DNA from: Kitasatospora xanthocidica
Lineage (GTDB): Bacteria > Actinomycetota > Actinomycetes > Streptomycetales > Streptomycetaceae
Direction: 5' to 3'
Assembly: GCF_014656195.1 (NCBI RefSeq)
Contig: NZ_BNBY01000009.1
Coordinates: 186,001 to 250,000 of the forward strand
DNA: 64,000 bases
Below the pieces are notes generated by a model that searched no databases, was not told the origin of the DNA, and saw only the letters and a list, made by a program, of their open reading frames with translations. The stretch's first letter is position 1. Every line of letters begins with the position of its first letter. The translations under genes and the position numbers were made by a program. This document shows, in pieces, positions 8,618-17,387 of this stretch.

Positions 8618-9922
8618 CTGTCCAGGATCATCACCACCGCCATGCCCGCCCACGGCCACACCAGCCCGCTGCTGGCCGTCTCCGCCGACCTCGCCGCCCG
8701 GGGGCACGAGGTGGTGTTCCTCGGCGGCTCGCGGTTCGCCGCGGCGGCGGAACGGGCGGGGGCGCGGTTCGTCGCGCTGCCCGCCGGCGCGGACTTCGAC
8801 GACCGCGACCTCGACACGAGCTTCCCCGGACGGTCGAGCCTGCCGCCGGGCCCGGAGCGGATCGCGTTCGACGTGCGGCACGTGTTCGTCGACCCGATCC
8901 CCGCCCAGTACCGGGCCCTGCTCGCGCTGCTGGCGGAGTTCCCGGCCGACGCCGTGGTCGCGGACGCCTTCCTGCAGGGCGCGCTGCCGCTGGCGCTGGC
9001 CCGGCCGCGCTCGGAGCGTCCGGCGCTGATCAGCCTCGGGGTCACCCCGTCGATGCTGCCGAGCGTCGACACCGCGCCCTTCGGGCTCGCGCTGCCGCCG
9101 CTGCCGGGGGAGGAGGGCCGGGCCCGCAACCGGGCCCTGCAGGAGGAGGCGGACCGGCGCGGCGAGCCGCTGCGCGCGTACGCCGAGAAGGTGTACGAGG
9201 GGCTGGGCGTCCGGCTGCCGGAGGGGCCGCGCGGGCGGGCCGTGGTGACGGTGCCGGACCACTTCCTGCAGCTGACCGTGCCCGGGTTCGAGTACCCGCG
9301 CAGCGACGCCCCGGAGGGCTTCCGGCTGATCGGCGCGCTGCCTGGGCTGGTCGGGGCCGAGCAGCCGCTGCCGTCCTGGTGGGACGAGCTGACCGACGGG
9401 CGGCCGGTGGTCGTGGTGACGCAGGGGACGCTGGCCAACGCCGACCTCGGGGAACTGGTGGCCCCGACCGTCACCGCGCTGGCGGAGCGGGACGTGCTGG
9501 TGGTGGCCGCCACCGGCCGCCCGGACGGGCCGGGGGAGCTGGCCGAGCTGTTCGGCGGCGCGCTGCCGGGGAACGTGCGCGCCGTCGACTACGTCCCGTT
9601 CGAGCGGCTGCTGCCGCACACCGACGTGCTGGTCAGCAACGGCGGCTACGGCGGGGTGCAGACCGCGCTGCGGTACGGGGTGCCGCTGGTGGTGGCCGGG
9701 GCGAGCGAGGACAAGCCGGAGGTGGCGGCCCGGGTGCAGTGGTCGGGGGTGGGGCTTGACCTGCGGACGGGCCGGCCGGCCGCGGCGGAGGTCGGCGCCG
9801 CCGTCGACCGGGTGCTCGCCGAGGGCCGGTTCCGCGAGCGGGCCCGCGCGCTGGGCGCGGAGCTCGCGGCGCACCGGCCGTTCGACACCATCGCCGAGCT
9901 GGTGGAGTCCGCGGGCCGCTGA
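8618..9922 (+). CDS. MGT-type GT-B glycosyltransferase with probable CTG start
   Basis: 434 aa. A GT-B fold of the macrolide/UDP-glucuronosyl transferase class: the N-terminal strand RIITTAMPAHGHTSPLLA, then a C-terminal nucleotide-sugar domain with VVVTQGTLAN, VDYVPFERLLPHTDVLVSN and GGYGGVQTALRYGVPLVV. It probably glycosylates a small molecule for detoxification or secondary metabolism. No ATG or GTG gives a complete first strand with a ribosome site. CTG 8618 does: GGGAG lies six bases upstream. ATG 8642 would delete the first beta-strand, and GTG 8576 has no ribosome site. Donor and acceptor are unknown. Confidence 0.82.
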   Translation: MSRIITTAMPAHGHTSPLLAVSADLAARGHEVVFLGGSRFAAAAERAGARFVALPAGADFDDRDLDTSFPGRSSLPPGPERIAFDVRHVFVDPIPAQYRALLALLAEFPADAVVADAFLQGALPLALARPRSERPALISLGVTPSMLPSVDTAPFGLALPPLPGEEGRARNRALQEEADRRGEPLRAYAEKVYEGLGVRLPEGPRGRAVVTVPDHFLQLTVPGFEYPRSDAPEGFRLIGALPGLVGAEQPLPSWWDELTDGRPVVVVTQGTLANADLGELVAPTVTALAERDVLVVAATGRPDGPGELAELFGGALPGNVRAVDYVPFERLLPHTDVLVSNGGYGGVQTALRYGVPLVVAGASEDKPEVAARVQWSGVGLDLRTGRPAAAEVGAAVDRVLAEGRFRERARALGAELAAHRPFDTIAELVESAGR

Positions 9923-9961
9923 CCCTGCCTGCCGGTCGCCCGGCGGCGGCCTGGCGCCCGG

Positions 9962-10678
9962 TCAGTCGCCGTCGGCGTCCGCTTCGGTGGTCGGCGTGCC
10001 GCCGGACTTGAGGCCGAGTTTGACCTCGGCCGTCGTCCAGTCGGTGGCGATCGCCTGCTGGGCGGCGGCGAGGGTGACCTGACCCTTGCAGATCGCGGTG
10101 TGCAGGTGGGTCTCCACCGAGTCCTTGGGGTTGTTCGGGCCCTTGCCCGGGACGTGGCCGGGGGAGGGCGGCTGGATCCAGAGGTTGCGCGCGTCGTTGG
10201 GGTCGCCGCCGAGCTGGAGGCTGATCAGGTGGTCGTACTCGGCGTCGCCCATCGGGCCGGTGTAGCCGTAGGACTTGGCGTTCTCGGCCTTCTCCTTGCC
10301 GGTGAGGTTCGCCGGCGGGCGGATGGCCGAGGTGTAGCCGCCCTGCTTGCAGATGGTGTCCTTGAGGTTGTCCTGGCTGACCGCGGGACTGAGCGCGCCG
10401 GGAGTGCAGTTCGGGTCGGGCAGCGGCTGCTTGTCCGCGGTGTAGCGGTAGTGGCAGCTGCCCGCAGCGGGCTGCGGCTGGACCTCGTAGGAGCTCTTCG
10501 GACCGGCGCCGGTGACGATCGCGGCCGGGGCGGGCTGGGCCGCGTCACCGGCCGCCGCCGGGGCGGAGCCGTGGGCGGACCCCTTGGCGGGGTGACCGCC
10601 GCCGGACGAGCAGCCTGCGGCGGCGGCGAGCAGGACGGCCGCGGCCACGGCCAGGGCGCGGCGGGCGGGAGCCGGCAC
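9962..10678 (-). CDS. Lipoprotein with HNH-nuclease-like domain
   Basis: 238 aa. GTG 10678 has GGAGG four bases upstream and begins a lipoprotein signal (LAVAAAVLLAAAAG before Cys23). An Ala/Gly/Ser linker leads to a Cys-containing conserved domain: PDPNCTPG, DTICKQGGYT, then the HNH-like core YDHLISLQLGG, PNDARNLWIQPP and a C-terminal KDSVETHLHTAICKG. The D-H...LGG...N-L-W arrangement resembles the metal-binding core of HNH and DUF1524 nucleases. A role in extracellular nucleic-acid degradation is inferred; a structural role is possible. A candidate -10 on this strand (TAGTGT, complement of 10741-10746) lies inside GACAC-N4-GTGTC (10740-10753). Confidence 0.75.
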   Translation of the reverse strand: MPAPARRALAVAAAVLLAAAAGCSSGGGHPAKGSAHGSAPAAAGDAAQPAPAAIVTGAGPKSSYEVQPQPAAGSCHYRYTADKQPLPDPNCTPGALSPAVSQDNLKDTICKQGGYTSAIRPPANLTGKEKAENAKSYGYTGPMGDAEYDHLISLQLGGDPNDARNLWIQPPSPGHVPGKGPNNPKDSVETHLHTAICKGQVTLAAAQQAIATDWTTAEVKLGLKSGGTPTTEADADGD

Positions 10679-10899
10679 GGTTCCTCCATCTGGGTGTGCG
10701 TGGGTCGCGGGCGCCGGGGTGCCGGGGACCGCGCCAGCGGACACTACCGTGTCGACAGGGCCGAAAGGGTGACGCCACGTCCGGGCGGGTGAAGCCTTTG
10801 CCGGGCGCGCGGAACCGTTTCCGCACCACCGGGGTCGCGGAGGGGCCCGCGGCCGGGCCCGGCTCCCGCCGGTGGCCCGGGCCGCCGGTCGCGGGTCGG

Positions 10900-12573
10900 C
10901 TACTGCGCCGCGATCCAGTCCGAGACCAGCTCGTCCAGCACCGCCAGCGGCAGGCTGCCGTGCCCGATCAGCTGGTGGTGGAACTCCCTGACGTCGAACC
11001 GGGCGCCCAGCGCGGCCTGCGCCCGCTCGCGGTGCCGGACGAGCTCCCGACGGCCGATCAGGTAGGCGGTGGCCTGGCCCGGCCAGGCGAGGTAGCGGTC
11101 GATCTCGTTGCGGACGTTGGCCTCGGGGGTCGCGGTGTTGTCCCGCATGAAGTCCATCGCCCGCTGCCGGGACCAGCCGTAGTGGTGCATCCCGGTGTCC
11201 ACCACCAGGCGCACCGCCCGCAGCGCGTCCATCGAGAGCATGCCGAAGCGGGAGAGGTCCGAGCCGTACAGCCCCATCTCGTCGGCGAGCCGCTCCGTGT
11301 ACAGGCCCCAGCCCTCGACGTGCGCGGTCAGCTGGCCGCTCGGCTTCTGCCGGAACAGCGGCAGGTGGTGCAGGGTCTGCGCGACGGCGATCTGCAGGTG
11401 GTGGCCGGGGATGCTCTCGTGGAAGGCGATCGCCTCGTACTCGTAGCTGAACCGGGTCTCCGGGCGCAGGGTGTTGATCCAGTGGGTGCCGGGCCGCTCG
11501 CCCGGGCCCGGCGGCTGGTAGTAGGCCAGCGGCGCGGTCTCCGCCTCGATCGGGTCGATCTCCCTGGTCACGCAGTCGGCGATCGGGTACGGGCGGAACC
11601 AGTCCGCCGAGGCGCGGCGGGCCCGTTCCAGGGCGCCGTCCACCAGGGCGATGATCTCGGCCGCGCTGCCGAAGCGCAGCGAACGGTCCTCGCGCAGCGC
11701 CGTCAGCACCGCCGCCGGGTCGGTGATGCCGAGCACCTTGCCGCCCAGCGCGGCGAACTCCTCGCGCAGCGCCTCGACCGTCTCCAGGCCGGTCCGGTGG
11801 ATCTCCTCCGGGGTGAGCCCGGGGCGGGTGAAGCGGGAGACGGCGTCGGCGTAGCCCTCGGTACCGCCCGGCACGTGGCAGACGCCGGCCCGGTCGTCGG
11901 GCCGGGCGCCGGGGGCCGACTGCTGGGCCAGCCCGGCCCGGTAGCGGGCGATCGCCGGGCGGACGGCGTCGCGCACGATCGTCAGGGCGCGTTCGAACTC
12001 CGGGCGGCCCTTCAGCGGGCGCAGCAGCGGGTCCTCGTCCGGGGTGGCCGCGAGGTGGGCGTCCAGCTGGGTGACGGCGGCGTCGACCCCGCTGCGCAGC
12101 GGGTGCCGGCCGTCGGCGGCGGCGTCCAGAGTGCGGCGCAGGACGGCGTCGTAGTAGCCGGGCAGGCCGGCGAGCCGTTCCAGGTAGGCGTCGGCGCCCT
12201 CGTGGTCGACCGGGGCCATGGTGAGCGAGGTGACCGCCGTGTTGTGCGGGGCGACGATGGTGGCGGAGACGCTGAACTCGTCCAGCCCGTGGGCGAGTCG
12301 GCCGGTGCCGTTGTCGATCAGCCGGGCGAGGACCCGGTGGGTGGTGCGGTCCTCGCCGTTCAGTCCCTCCAGCGGGATCGCGGCCAGCCGGTCGGCGAGC
12401 GCCCGCAGCACCTCGCGGTGGTGCCAGTCGGCGGCGCGCGAGGGATCGGGCAGCAGGTGGGCGTAGCCCTCGACGCCGCTGAGGGTCGCGTCGAACGGGT
12501 TGTGGGTGTTCTCGGCGGCGAAGTACTCGTCCGCCAGTGCGGCGAGTCCGGCGTGCTGCGGCTGCTCGATCAT
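10900..12573 (-). CDS. DUF885-family protein, predicted metallopeptidase
   Basis: 557 aa. The zinc-peptidase-like motif HESIPGHHLQ lies about two thirds along, with a downstream Glu in HVEGWGLYTERLADEMGLY. These are hallmarks of DUF885 proteins, which are distantly related to gluzincin metallopeptidases. No signal peptide is seen, so it is probably cytosolic. ATG 12573 is preceded by AGGGGG four bases upstream; the frame is open further but without a ribosome site. The family is common in Streptomyces. The substrate is unknown. Confidence 0.85.
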   Translation of the reverse strand: MIEQPQHAGLAALADEYFAAENTHNPFDATLSGVEGYAHLLPDPSRAADWHHREVLRALADRLAAIPLEGLNGEDRTTHRVLARLIDNGTGRLAHGLDEFSVSATIVAPHNTAVTSLTMAPVDHEGADAYLERLAGLPGYYDAVLRRTLDAAADGRHPLRSGVDAAVTQLDAHLAATPDEDPLLRPLKGRPEFERALTIVRDAVRPAIARYRAGLAQQSAPGARPDDRAGVCHVPGGTEGYADAVSRFTRPGLTPEEIHRTGLETVEALREEFAALGGKVLGITDPAAVLTALREDRSLRFGSAAEIIALVDGALERARRASADWFRPYPIADCVTREIDPIEAETAPLAYYQPPGPGERPGTHWINTLRPETRFSYEYEAIAFHESIPGHHLQIAVAQTLHHLPLFRQKPSGQLTAHVEGWGLYTERLADEMGLYGSDLSRFGMLSMDALRAVRLVVDTGMHHYGWSRQRAMDFMRDNTATPEANVRNEIDRYLAWPGQATAYLIGRRELVRHRERAQAALGARFDVREFHHQLIGHGSLPLAVLDELVSDWIAAQ

Positions 12574-12720
12574 GGATCCCCCTGGTCCAGTGCGGTCGGA
12601 GCGGCACGGGACTCTCGGCCCCCGTCCCCGATCCCGCCGATTATTCGGAGTGCTCGACGCCATGGTCAATACGCGGTGGCGGGAGGGGAGTTCCACCCTC
12701 CGGGCGGCGCGCCCGGACAC

Positions 12721-12760
12721 GACTGTGCCGACGCCCGTCGGAACGGACGTCGGCACAGTC
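12721..12760 (-). terminator. Strong hairpin between the DUF5997 and DUF885 genes
   Basis: GACTGTGCCGACG (12721-12733) pairs perfectly with 12748-12760: 13 bp and a 14-base loop. A further copy of the arm end (CGGCACAGT) follows in tandem. It lies 75 bases beyond the stop of the leftward DUF5997 gene and has no T-run, as is usual for GC-rich actinobacterial terminators. Confidence 0.65.
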
Positions 12761-12834
12761 GGCACAGTCGTCGCGCGGGCGTCTGACGACCCGCGCCGGA
12801 GCGCGGGCGGACGCCGGGAGCGTGCAGGCGGGGG

Positions 12835-13263
12835 TCAGCGGGCCTGGGCGGCCTTCGCCTCCTTGGCGGCCTTGGCCGCGGCCTCCTTCTCCTGCTTCTC
12901 CTTGATCCGCACGGCCTCCTTGCGGGCGTCCACCTGGTTGGCGCGCTCGTGCTGCAGCCAGAGCGGGTTCTCGGCCTTGATCGCGTCGATCTGCTCGGTG
13001 GTGAGCGCCTCGGTCACGCCGCCGCGGGCGAGGCCGGAGATGGAGATGCCGAGCTTGGCGGCGACCACCGGGCGCGGGTGCGGGCCGTTCTGGCGCAGGT
13101 CCTGGAGCCACTGCGGCGGCTCGGCCTGCAGAGCGTTGAGCTCCTCGCGGGAGACCACGCCCTCCTGGAAGTCGGCCGGCGCCGCAGCGAGGTAGATCCC
13201 CAGCTTCTTGGCCGCCGTGGCCGGCTTCATGGTCTGGCTGGTCTTCTGCTTGAGCGATGTCAT
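12835..13263 (-). CDS. DUF5997-family protein
   Basis: 142 aa, soluble. The N-terminus has MKPATAAKKLGIYLAAAPADFQ and the middle VVAAKLGISISGLARGGVTEALT, two related segments that look like helix-turn-helix-like repeats. The tail is a Lys/Ala/Glu-rich helix. This matches the actinobacterial DUF5997 family, function unknown. It is divergent from a LysR-type substrate-binding protein with 58 bases between starts, so the two probably work together. ATG 13263 has TACCCT seven bases upstream and no ribosome site, so it is probably leaderless. Confidence 0.85.
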   Translation of the reverse strand: MTSLKQKTSQTMKPATAAKKLGIYLAAAPADFQEGVVSREELNALQAEPPQWLQDLRQNGPHPRPVVAAKLGISISGLARGGVTEALTTEQIDAIKAENPLWLQHERANQVDARKEAVRIKEKQEKEAAAKAAKEAKAAQAR

Positions 13264-13321
13264 GAGGACAAGGGTAAGGGAGCGCGCGGGCTCTTCCGGT
13301 CACGGTCGGTAGCCTTGCCCT

Positions 13322-14155
13322 GTGACAGACATGCAGGTGAACCCCTCCTTCCGGCTGGTGTACGTCCCGGGCGTGACCCCCGGCAAATGGGTCCGGGTCT
13401 GGGGCGAGCGACTCCCGGACGTCCCGCTCGACCTCCTCGCGGTGCCGGTCGGTGACGGCGAGCGCACCCTGCGCGAGGGCGGTGCGGACGCCGGGCTGGT
13501 CCGGCTGCCGGTCGACAAGGACGCGCTGAACGCGATCCCGCTGTACGCCGAGACCACCGTCGTGGTCTTCCCCAAGGACCACTGGCTCGCGGCCGCCGAG
13601 GAGGTCACGCCGGACGACCTCGCCGAGGAGGTGGTCTTCCACCCCCTCGACGACACCCTCGGCTTCACCGCCGACACCCTGCCCGGGCGCCCCGCGATCG
13701 CCCGGCCGGACACCACGGCGGACGCGATCGAGCTGGTCGCGGCCAACGTCGGCGTGCTCCTGGTGCCGCAGTCGCTCGCCCGGCTGCACCACCGCAAGGA
13801 CCTCACCTACCGGCCGGTGCCGGACGCGCCGCAGTCCCAGGTGGCGCTGTCCTGGCCGCAGGAGGGCACCACCGACCTGGTGGAGGAGTTCATCGGGATC
13901 GTCCGCGGCCGTACGGTCAACAGCTCGCGCGGGCGCGGGGCCGGGGCGGCGGCCGCCGAGGCGCAGCCGAAGAAGGCGGCGGCGGGCCCGCGCAAGCCGC
14001 AACAGCAGCAGAAGGCGGGCGGCCAGAAGGCCGGCGGGGCGAAGGCGGGCGGGGCGAAGCAGGCGCCGCGGGCCGGCGGGCAGAAGCCCAAGCCGGCGGC
14101 CGGCCGCCGGGGCGCGGCGGCGGCCCGGCGCGGCAAGCCGAAGCGGCGCGGGTAG
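13322..14155 (+). CDS. LysR-type substrate-binding domain protein lacking an HTH
   Basis: 277 aa. Residues 8-200 read as a LysR effector-binding (periplasmic-binding-like) domain: FRLVYVPGVTPGKWVRVWGE, LVRLPVDKDALNAIPLYAET, and AIELVAANVGVLLVPQSLAR. The N-terminal DNA-binding helix-turn-helix of LysR proteins is absent. The C-terminal 75 residues are a Lys/Ala/Gly/Gln-rich basic tail with KAGG repeats that could bind nucleic acid. GTG 13322 lies six bases after TAGCCT (13310-13315), so it is probably leaderless. It is divergent from the DUF5997 gene. Confidence 0.82.
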   Translation: MTDMQVNPSFRLVYVPGVTPGKWVRVWGERLPDVPLDLLAVPVGDGERTLREGGADAGLVRLPVDKDALNAIPLYAETTVVVFPKDHWLAAAEEVTPDDLAEEVVFHPLDDTLGFTADTLPGRPAIARPDTTADAIELVAANVGVLLVPQSLARLHHRKDLTYRPVPDAPQSQVALSWPQEGTTDLVEEFIGIVRGRTVNSSRGRGAGAAAAEAQPKKAAAGPRKPQQQQKAGGQKAGGAKAGGAKQAPRAGGQKPKPAAGRRGAAAARRGKPKRRG

Positions 14156-14213
14156 CTGCCGGTGGCGTAGCGTCGGCCCCGTTCCGTCGAGTCGTGGTGG
14201 GAGGAGCGGGGCC

Positions 14214-14780
14214 GTGTGGCATGACCTGGCGGTGGTCCAGATTCCGATCGTGGAGAAGATCCTCCGCACGGTCGCCGTCTACGCGCTGGTCCTGGTGCTG
14301 TTCAGGGTGGCCGGGAAGCGCGGGCTGGCGCAGCTGAACACCTTCGACATGGTGGTCGTCTTCCTGCTCTCCAACGTGGTGCAGAACGCCATCATCGGCA
14401 ACGACAACAGCCTGTTCGGCGGTGCGATCGGGGCGGTCACCCTGATCGCGGTGAACTCCGTCGTCACCCGCTGGCTCGCCCGGGACCCGCGGGCCGCGCG
14501 GCTCCTGGAGGGCACGCCCACCACGGTGGTGCGGGACGGCAAGCTGGTGCCCGGCGCGCTGCACGAGCTGGCGCTGCGGCCCTCCGAGCTGGAGCACGCG
14601 ATCCGGGTGCAGAACGGCGACAGCGTGACCGACGTCGCCCGGGCCCGGCTGGAGCCGGACGGTCAGCTGCTGGTCACCCTCAAGGCGAGCGAGCAGAGCG
14701 CCACCCGGGGCGACGTCGAGGACCTGCGGCGGCGCCTGGAGACGATCGAGCGGCTGCTCACCGAGCGGGGGCGGGCCTGA
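14214..14780 (+). CDS. YetF/DUF421-family membrane protein
   Basis: 188 aa. Three N-terminal membrane helices with the family segments VYALVLVLFRVAGKRGLAQL and NTFDMVVVFLLSNVVQNAI precede a small cytosolic alpha/beta domain (ARLLEGTPTTVVRDGKLV). The C-terminus is a short coiled coil (VEDLRRRLETIERLL). The family is widespread in bacteria and of unclear function; some members are linked to spore or stress physiology. GTG 14214 has GGGAGGAG seven bases upstream. Confidence 0.85.
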   Translation: MWHDLAVVQIPIVEKILRTVAVYALVLVLFRVAGKRGLAQLNTFDMVVVFLLSNVVQNAIIGNDNSLFGGAIGAVTLIAVNSVVTRWLARDPRAARLLEGTPTTVVRDGKLVPGALHELALRPSELEHAIRVQNGDSVTDVARARLEPDGQLLVTLKASEQSATRGDVEDLRRRLETIERLLTERGRA

Positions 14781-14784
14781 CGAT

Positions 14785-14854
14785 CCCCGCCGGGCCGTAC
14801 CGCAGCCCCGCCGGGTCGTACCGCGGCCCCGCCGGGTCGTACCGCGGCCCCGCC
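14785..14854. repeat. Three 21-bp tandem repeats between convergent genes
   Basis: CCCCGCCGGGYCGTACCGCRG repeats at 14785-14805, 14806-14826 and 14827-14847, with a fourth partial copy. The array fills the gap between the YetF stop and the stop of the rhomboid-like gene. It may take part in termination from both sides. Confidence 0.75.
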
Positions 14855-14862
14855 CCGGACGG

Positions 14863-15591
14863 TCACGGGTGGGCGTCCGCCGTGGCGGGGGCGGCGGCCC
14901 GGCGGCGGCGTGAGGCCGTGACGGCGGCCGCGCCGGCCAGGGCGAAGCCGAGGGCGGCCGAGAGCAGGTGGCCGACGGTGGTGAAGTCCGGGAGCGGGCC
15001 GGGCCATTCGGTGTCGCCGGAGAGCGGCCAGGCGACCACGAACGCGGCCCAGGGGAGGCGGGCCCAGCGGGGCAGGGCGAGGGTGGCGAAGGCGAGGGAG
15101 GTCTGCGCGCCGTAGCTGATGCCGTAGTCCCGGTCCTGCCGCACGCCCTCCGGGTACCAGCCGTGCCGCAGGGCGACCAGGATGACGAGGGCGGTGATCA
15201 GGGTGGCGCCGATGTGCCCGCCGAGGAGGACGGCGGCGGCGCGCAGTCGGCCGAAGCGGCGCTCGGCCCAGGCGAGGCAGCAGCAGATGCCGAGGCCGAG
15301 GGTGATCAGGGTGCCGCCGAAGCCGGTGGAGGCGATGTCGGTGAGCGTCCCGTCGAAGAGCAGCGCGCTGCTGAACAGCGCGGTGACCGGATGGTCGTGC
15401 AGGTTGTCGAGGTTGGTGCTGATGTAGTCCCGGAGGGCGTCGGCCCGATCGGGGGAGATCCACTCCTCGACCCAGACGTGTCCGAGGACGAGCAGGGCGA
15501 CGTAGCAGAGCGTCAGCGGCGAGCGGCGAGGGTACGTCAGGACGGCGCGGAGCAGCCGGGCCGGGATCCCCTGTGGTGATCGAGCGTTCAT
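14863..15591 (-). CDS. Rhomboid-like integral membrane protein
   Basis: 242 aa, about six membrane helices. It keeps a Ser in YGISYGAQTS and a His in TTVGHLLSAALGF, placed like the catalytic pair of rhomboid proteases, and GGHIGATLI in an early helix. The canonical GxSG is altered to GISYG, so activity is uncertain. This form is common in Streptomyces, where it is annotated only as rhomboid-like. ATG 15591 is used; longer frames add a sequence without membrane signal. Confidence 0.75.
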   Translation of the reverse strand: MNARSPQGIPARLLRAVLTYPRRSPLTLCYVALLVLGHVWVEEWISPDRADALRDYISTNLDNLHDHPVTALFSSALLFDGTLTDIASTGFGGTLITLGLGICCCLAWAERRFGRLRAAAVLLGGHIGATLITALVILVALRHGWYPEGVRQDRDYGISYGAQTSLAFATLALPRWARLPWAAFVVAWPLSGDTEWPGPLPDFTTVGHLLSAALGFALAGAAAVTASRRRRAAAPATADAHP

Positions 15592-15727
15592 GGTTCTGAT
15601 GGTGCCCCAGTCGAGCCGACAGTCCGACCGGCGCAACCCCGCCGGCCCCCGGCGCGACAGTACCGCCCCGGCCGGGCGGGTGCGCAAAGCCGCCCGGCGT
15701 CGGGCGCCGGGGTGGAGGCGCCGGGCC

Positions 15728-17071
15728 CTAGCGCCGGGCCAGGGTGGCGGTGAAGGGGCGGGGGGACAGCGAGGAGCTGCGGGTGGGGCGGACGCGGTGG
15801 CCCGGGGTGGGGGTGATGGTCCAGCGGGCGGCGATGGTGGCGATGGCGAGGACGGCTTCGGTGGTGCCGAAGGTGTCGCCGATGCAGCGGCGGGCGCCGA
15901 GGCCGAACGGGGCGTAGGTGCCGGGGGCGGGGCGGGCGGTGGTGAGCCAGCGGTCGGGGTCGAAGCGGTCGGGGCAGGGGAAGACGTCGGCCCGGCGGTG
16001 CAGCAGGTACGGGCTGAAGAGGATGGTGGCGCCCGCCGGGAGGTGGTGGCCGCCGAGCCGGGTGTCGGCGGTGACGGTGCGGCTGAGGATCCAGACCGGC
16101 GGGTAGAGCCGCAGGGTCTCGCTGACGATCCGGGCGGTGAGCGGGAGGGCGGGCAGGTCCTGGTGGCGGGCGGGGCGGCCGTCGAGGACGGTGTCGAGTT
16201 CGGCGTGCAGCCGGTCGCGGACGGCCGGGTTGGCGGCCAGCAGGGTCCAGGCCCAGGAGAGGGTGGCGGCGGTGGTCTCCATGCCGGCCAGCAGGAAGGT
16301 GACCACCTGGTCGTGGATCTCGGCGTCGGTGAGGCCCTGCCCGTCCTCGTCCTCGGCGCTGAGCAGGACGGAGAGCAGGTCCCGGTGGTCGGTGCCGGCG
16401 GCGCGGTAGTCGGCGATCAGCCGGGTGGTGATCTCCTTGAGGTCCTGCTGGGCGCGCCGGAAGCGGCGGTTGCCGGGGGTGGGGATCCGGTCGGCGCCGG
16501 GCAGCGGCATCATGACGCGCCGGCCGACGCCGCGGGTGATGACGTCCATGCTCGCGTGCACCGGCAGCGAGCCGGCCCGTTCGTGCGCGGCGAACAGGCA
16601 GCGGGCGGTGACGGCGGTGGTGAGGCGGTACATCGCGGCGGGCACGTCGATCGTGTCGCCGTCATGCCAGGGCGCGGTGGTGCCGGCGATCTCCTCGGCC
16701 ATCATCGCGGCGTAGCCGGGCAGCCGGTCGCGGTGGAACGCGGGCTGCAGCATCCGGCGCTGGCGCCGGTGGGCGGCGGCGGGGCAGGTGGCGAGGCCGT
16801 CGCCGAAGACCTCGCGGGCCTTGTCGAGGACGATCCCGCCCTTGTCGTACGTCCGGTCCTCGGTGAGCAGCCGGCGGACGAGTTCGGGGTGGCAGGCGAC
16901 GTACGCGTCGAGCGGGCCGAGCCGCAGCCGGACGAGGTCGCCGTGGGCGGGCAGGCCGGCGACGAAGTCGAACGGGCGGCGGATGAAGGCGGGGACGTGG
17001 CCGAGCAGGGGGAGGCCGCCGGGGGCGGTGGCGGCGGTGAACCGGCTGGGCGGGAAGAAGTGGGTCGGCAC
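15728..17071 (-). CDS. Cytochrome P450
   Basis: 447 aa. I-helix AGMETTAATL (oxygen activation), K-helix ETLRLYPP (ExxR), and heme loop FGLGARRCIGDTF with the Cys ligand. The N-terminus (FTAATAPGGLPLLGHVPAF) and the overall sequence resemble the bacterial P450s close to pentalenene and fatty-acid hydroxylases, so a hydrophobic substrate such as a terpene is plausible. GTG 17071 is chosen because GAAGG lies eight bases upstream; an in-frame GTG at 17080 would overlap that ribosome site. No terpene cyclase or ferredoxin gene is adjacent. Confidence 0.92.
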   Translation of the reverse strand: MPTHFFPPSRFTAATAPGGLPLLGHVPAFIRRPFDFVAGLPAHGDLVRLRLGPLDAYVACHPELVRRLLTEDRTYDKGGIVLDKAREVFGDGLATCPAAAHRRQRRMLQPAFHRDRLPGYAAMMAEEIAGTTAPWHDGDTIDVPAAMYRLTTAVTARCLFAAHERAGSLPVHASMDVITRGVGRRVMMPLPGADRIPTPGNRRFRRAQQDLKEITTRLIADYRAAGTDHRDLLSVLLSAEDEDGQGLTDAEIHDQVVTFLLAGMETTAATLSWAWTLLAANPAVRDRLHAELDTVLDGRPARHQDLPALPLTARIVSETLRLYPPVWILSRTVTADTRLGGHHLPAGATILFSPYLLHRRADVFPCPDRFDPDRWLTTARPAPGTYAPFGLGARRCIGDTFGTTEAVLAIATIAARWTITPTPGHRVRPTRSSSLSPRPFTATLARR

Positions 17072-17387
17072 GGGCGTCACCTTCGGTCGGGTGGGAAGGA
17101 CCGGAACGGTTCGTGCTCGTGATCTTTCCCGGCCGCCGTGCGTGAAACGATCGTGGACGGGCGGGTGGGGTGAACACGGGGGCGCATGCCGAACGTCCGT
17201 GCGCCCTCGAAGATTTGACGGATCGTTTACCTGCTGATGGGGCGACCGGGATCCAGGGCGGCGATGGTTACATAGAATCGAAGTCCTGTGCGACTACCTG
17301 TCAGTAGCTCTGGGCAGGAGTACCCCCCGGCGAGACGCCGGTGCGACGGCCGGACGGCGGAGTTCCGGCAGGGAGTGGGGATTTCGG
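17072..17387. promoter_or_regulatory. Divergent intergenic region between P450 and amidase
   Basis: 316 bases without a gene. A good -10 hexamer TAGAAT (17273-17278) and a TTGACG (17215-17220) are present but not at promoter spacing from each other. CTAC-N6-GTAG (in 17291-17307) lies between the -10 and the amidase start. The amidase transcript would have a leader of about 100 bases. Confidence 0.35.
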
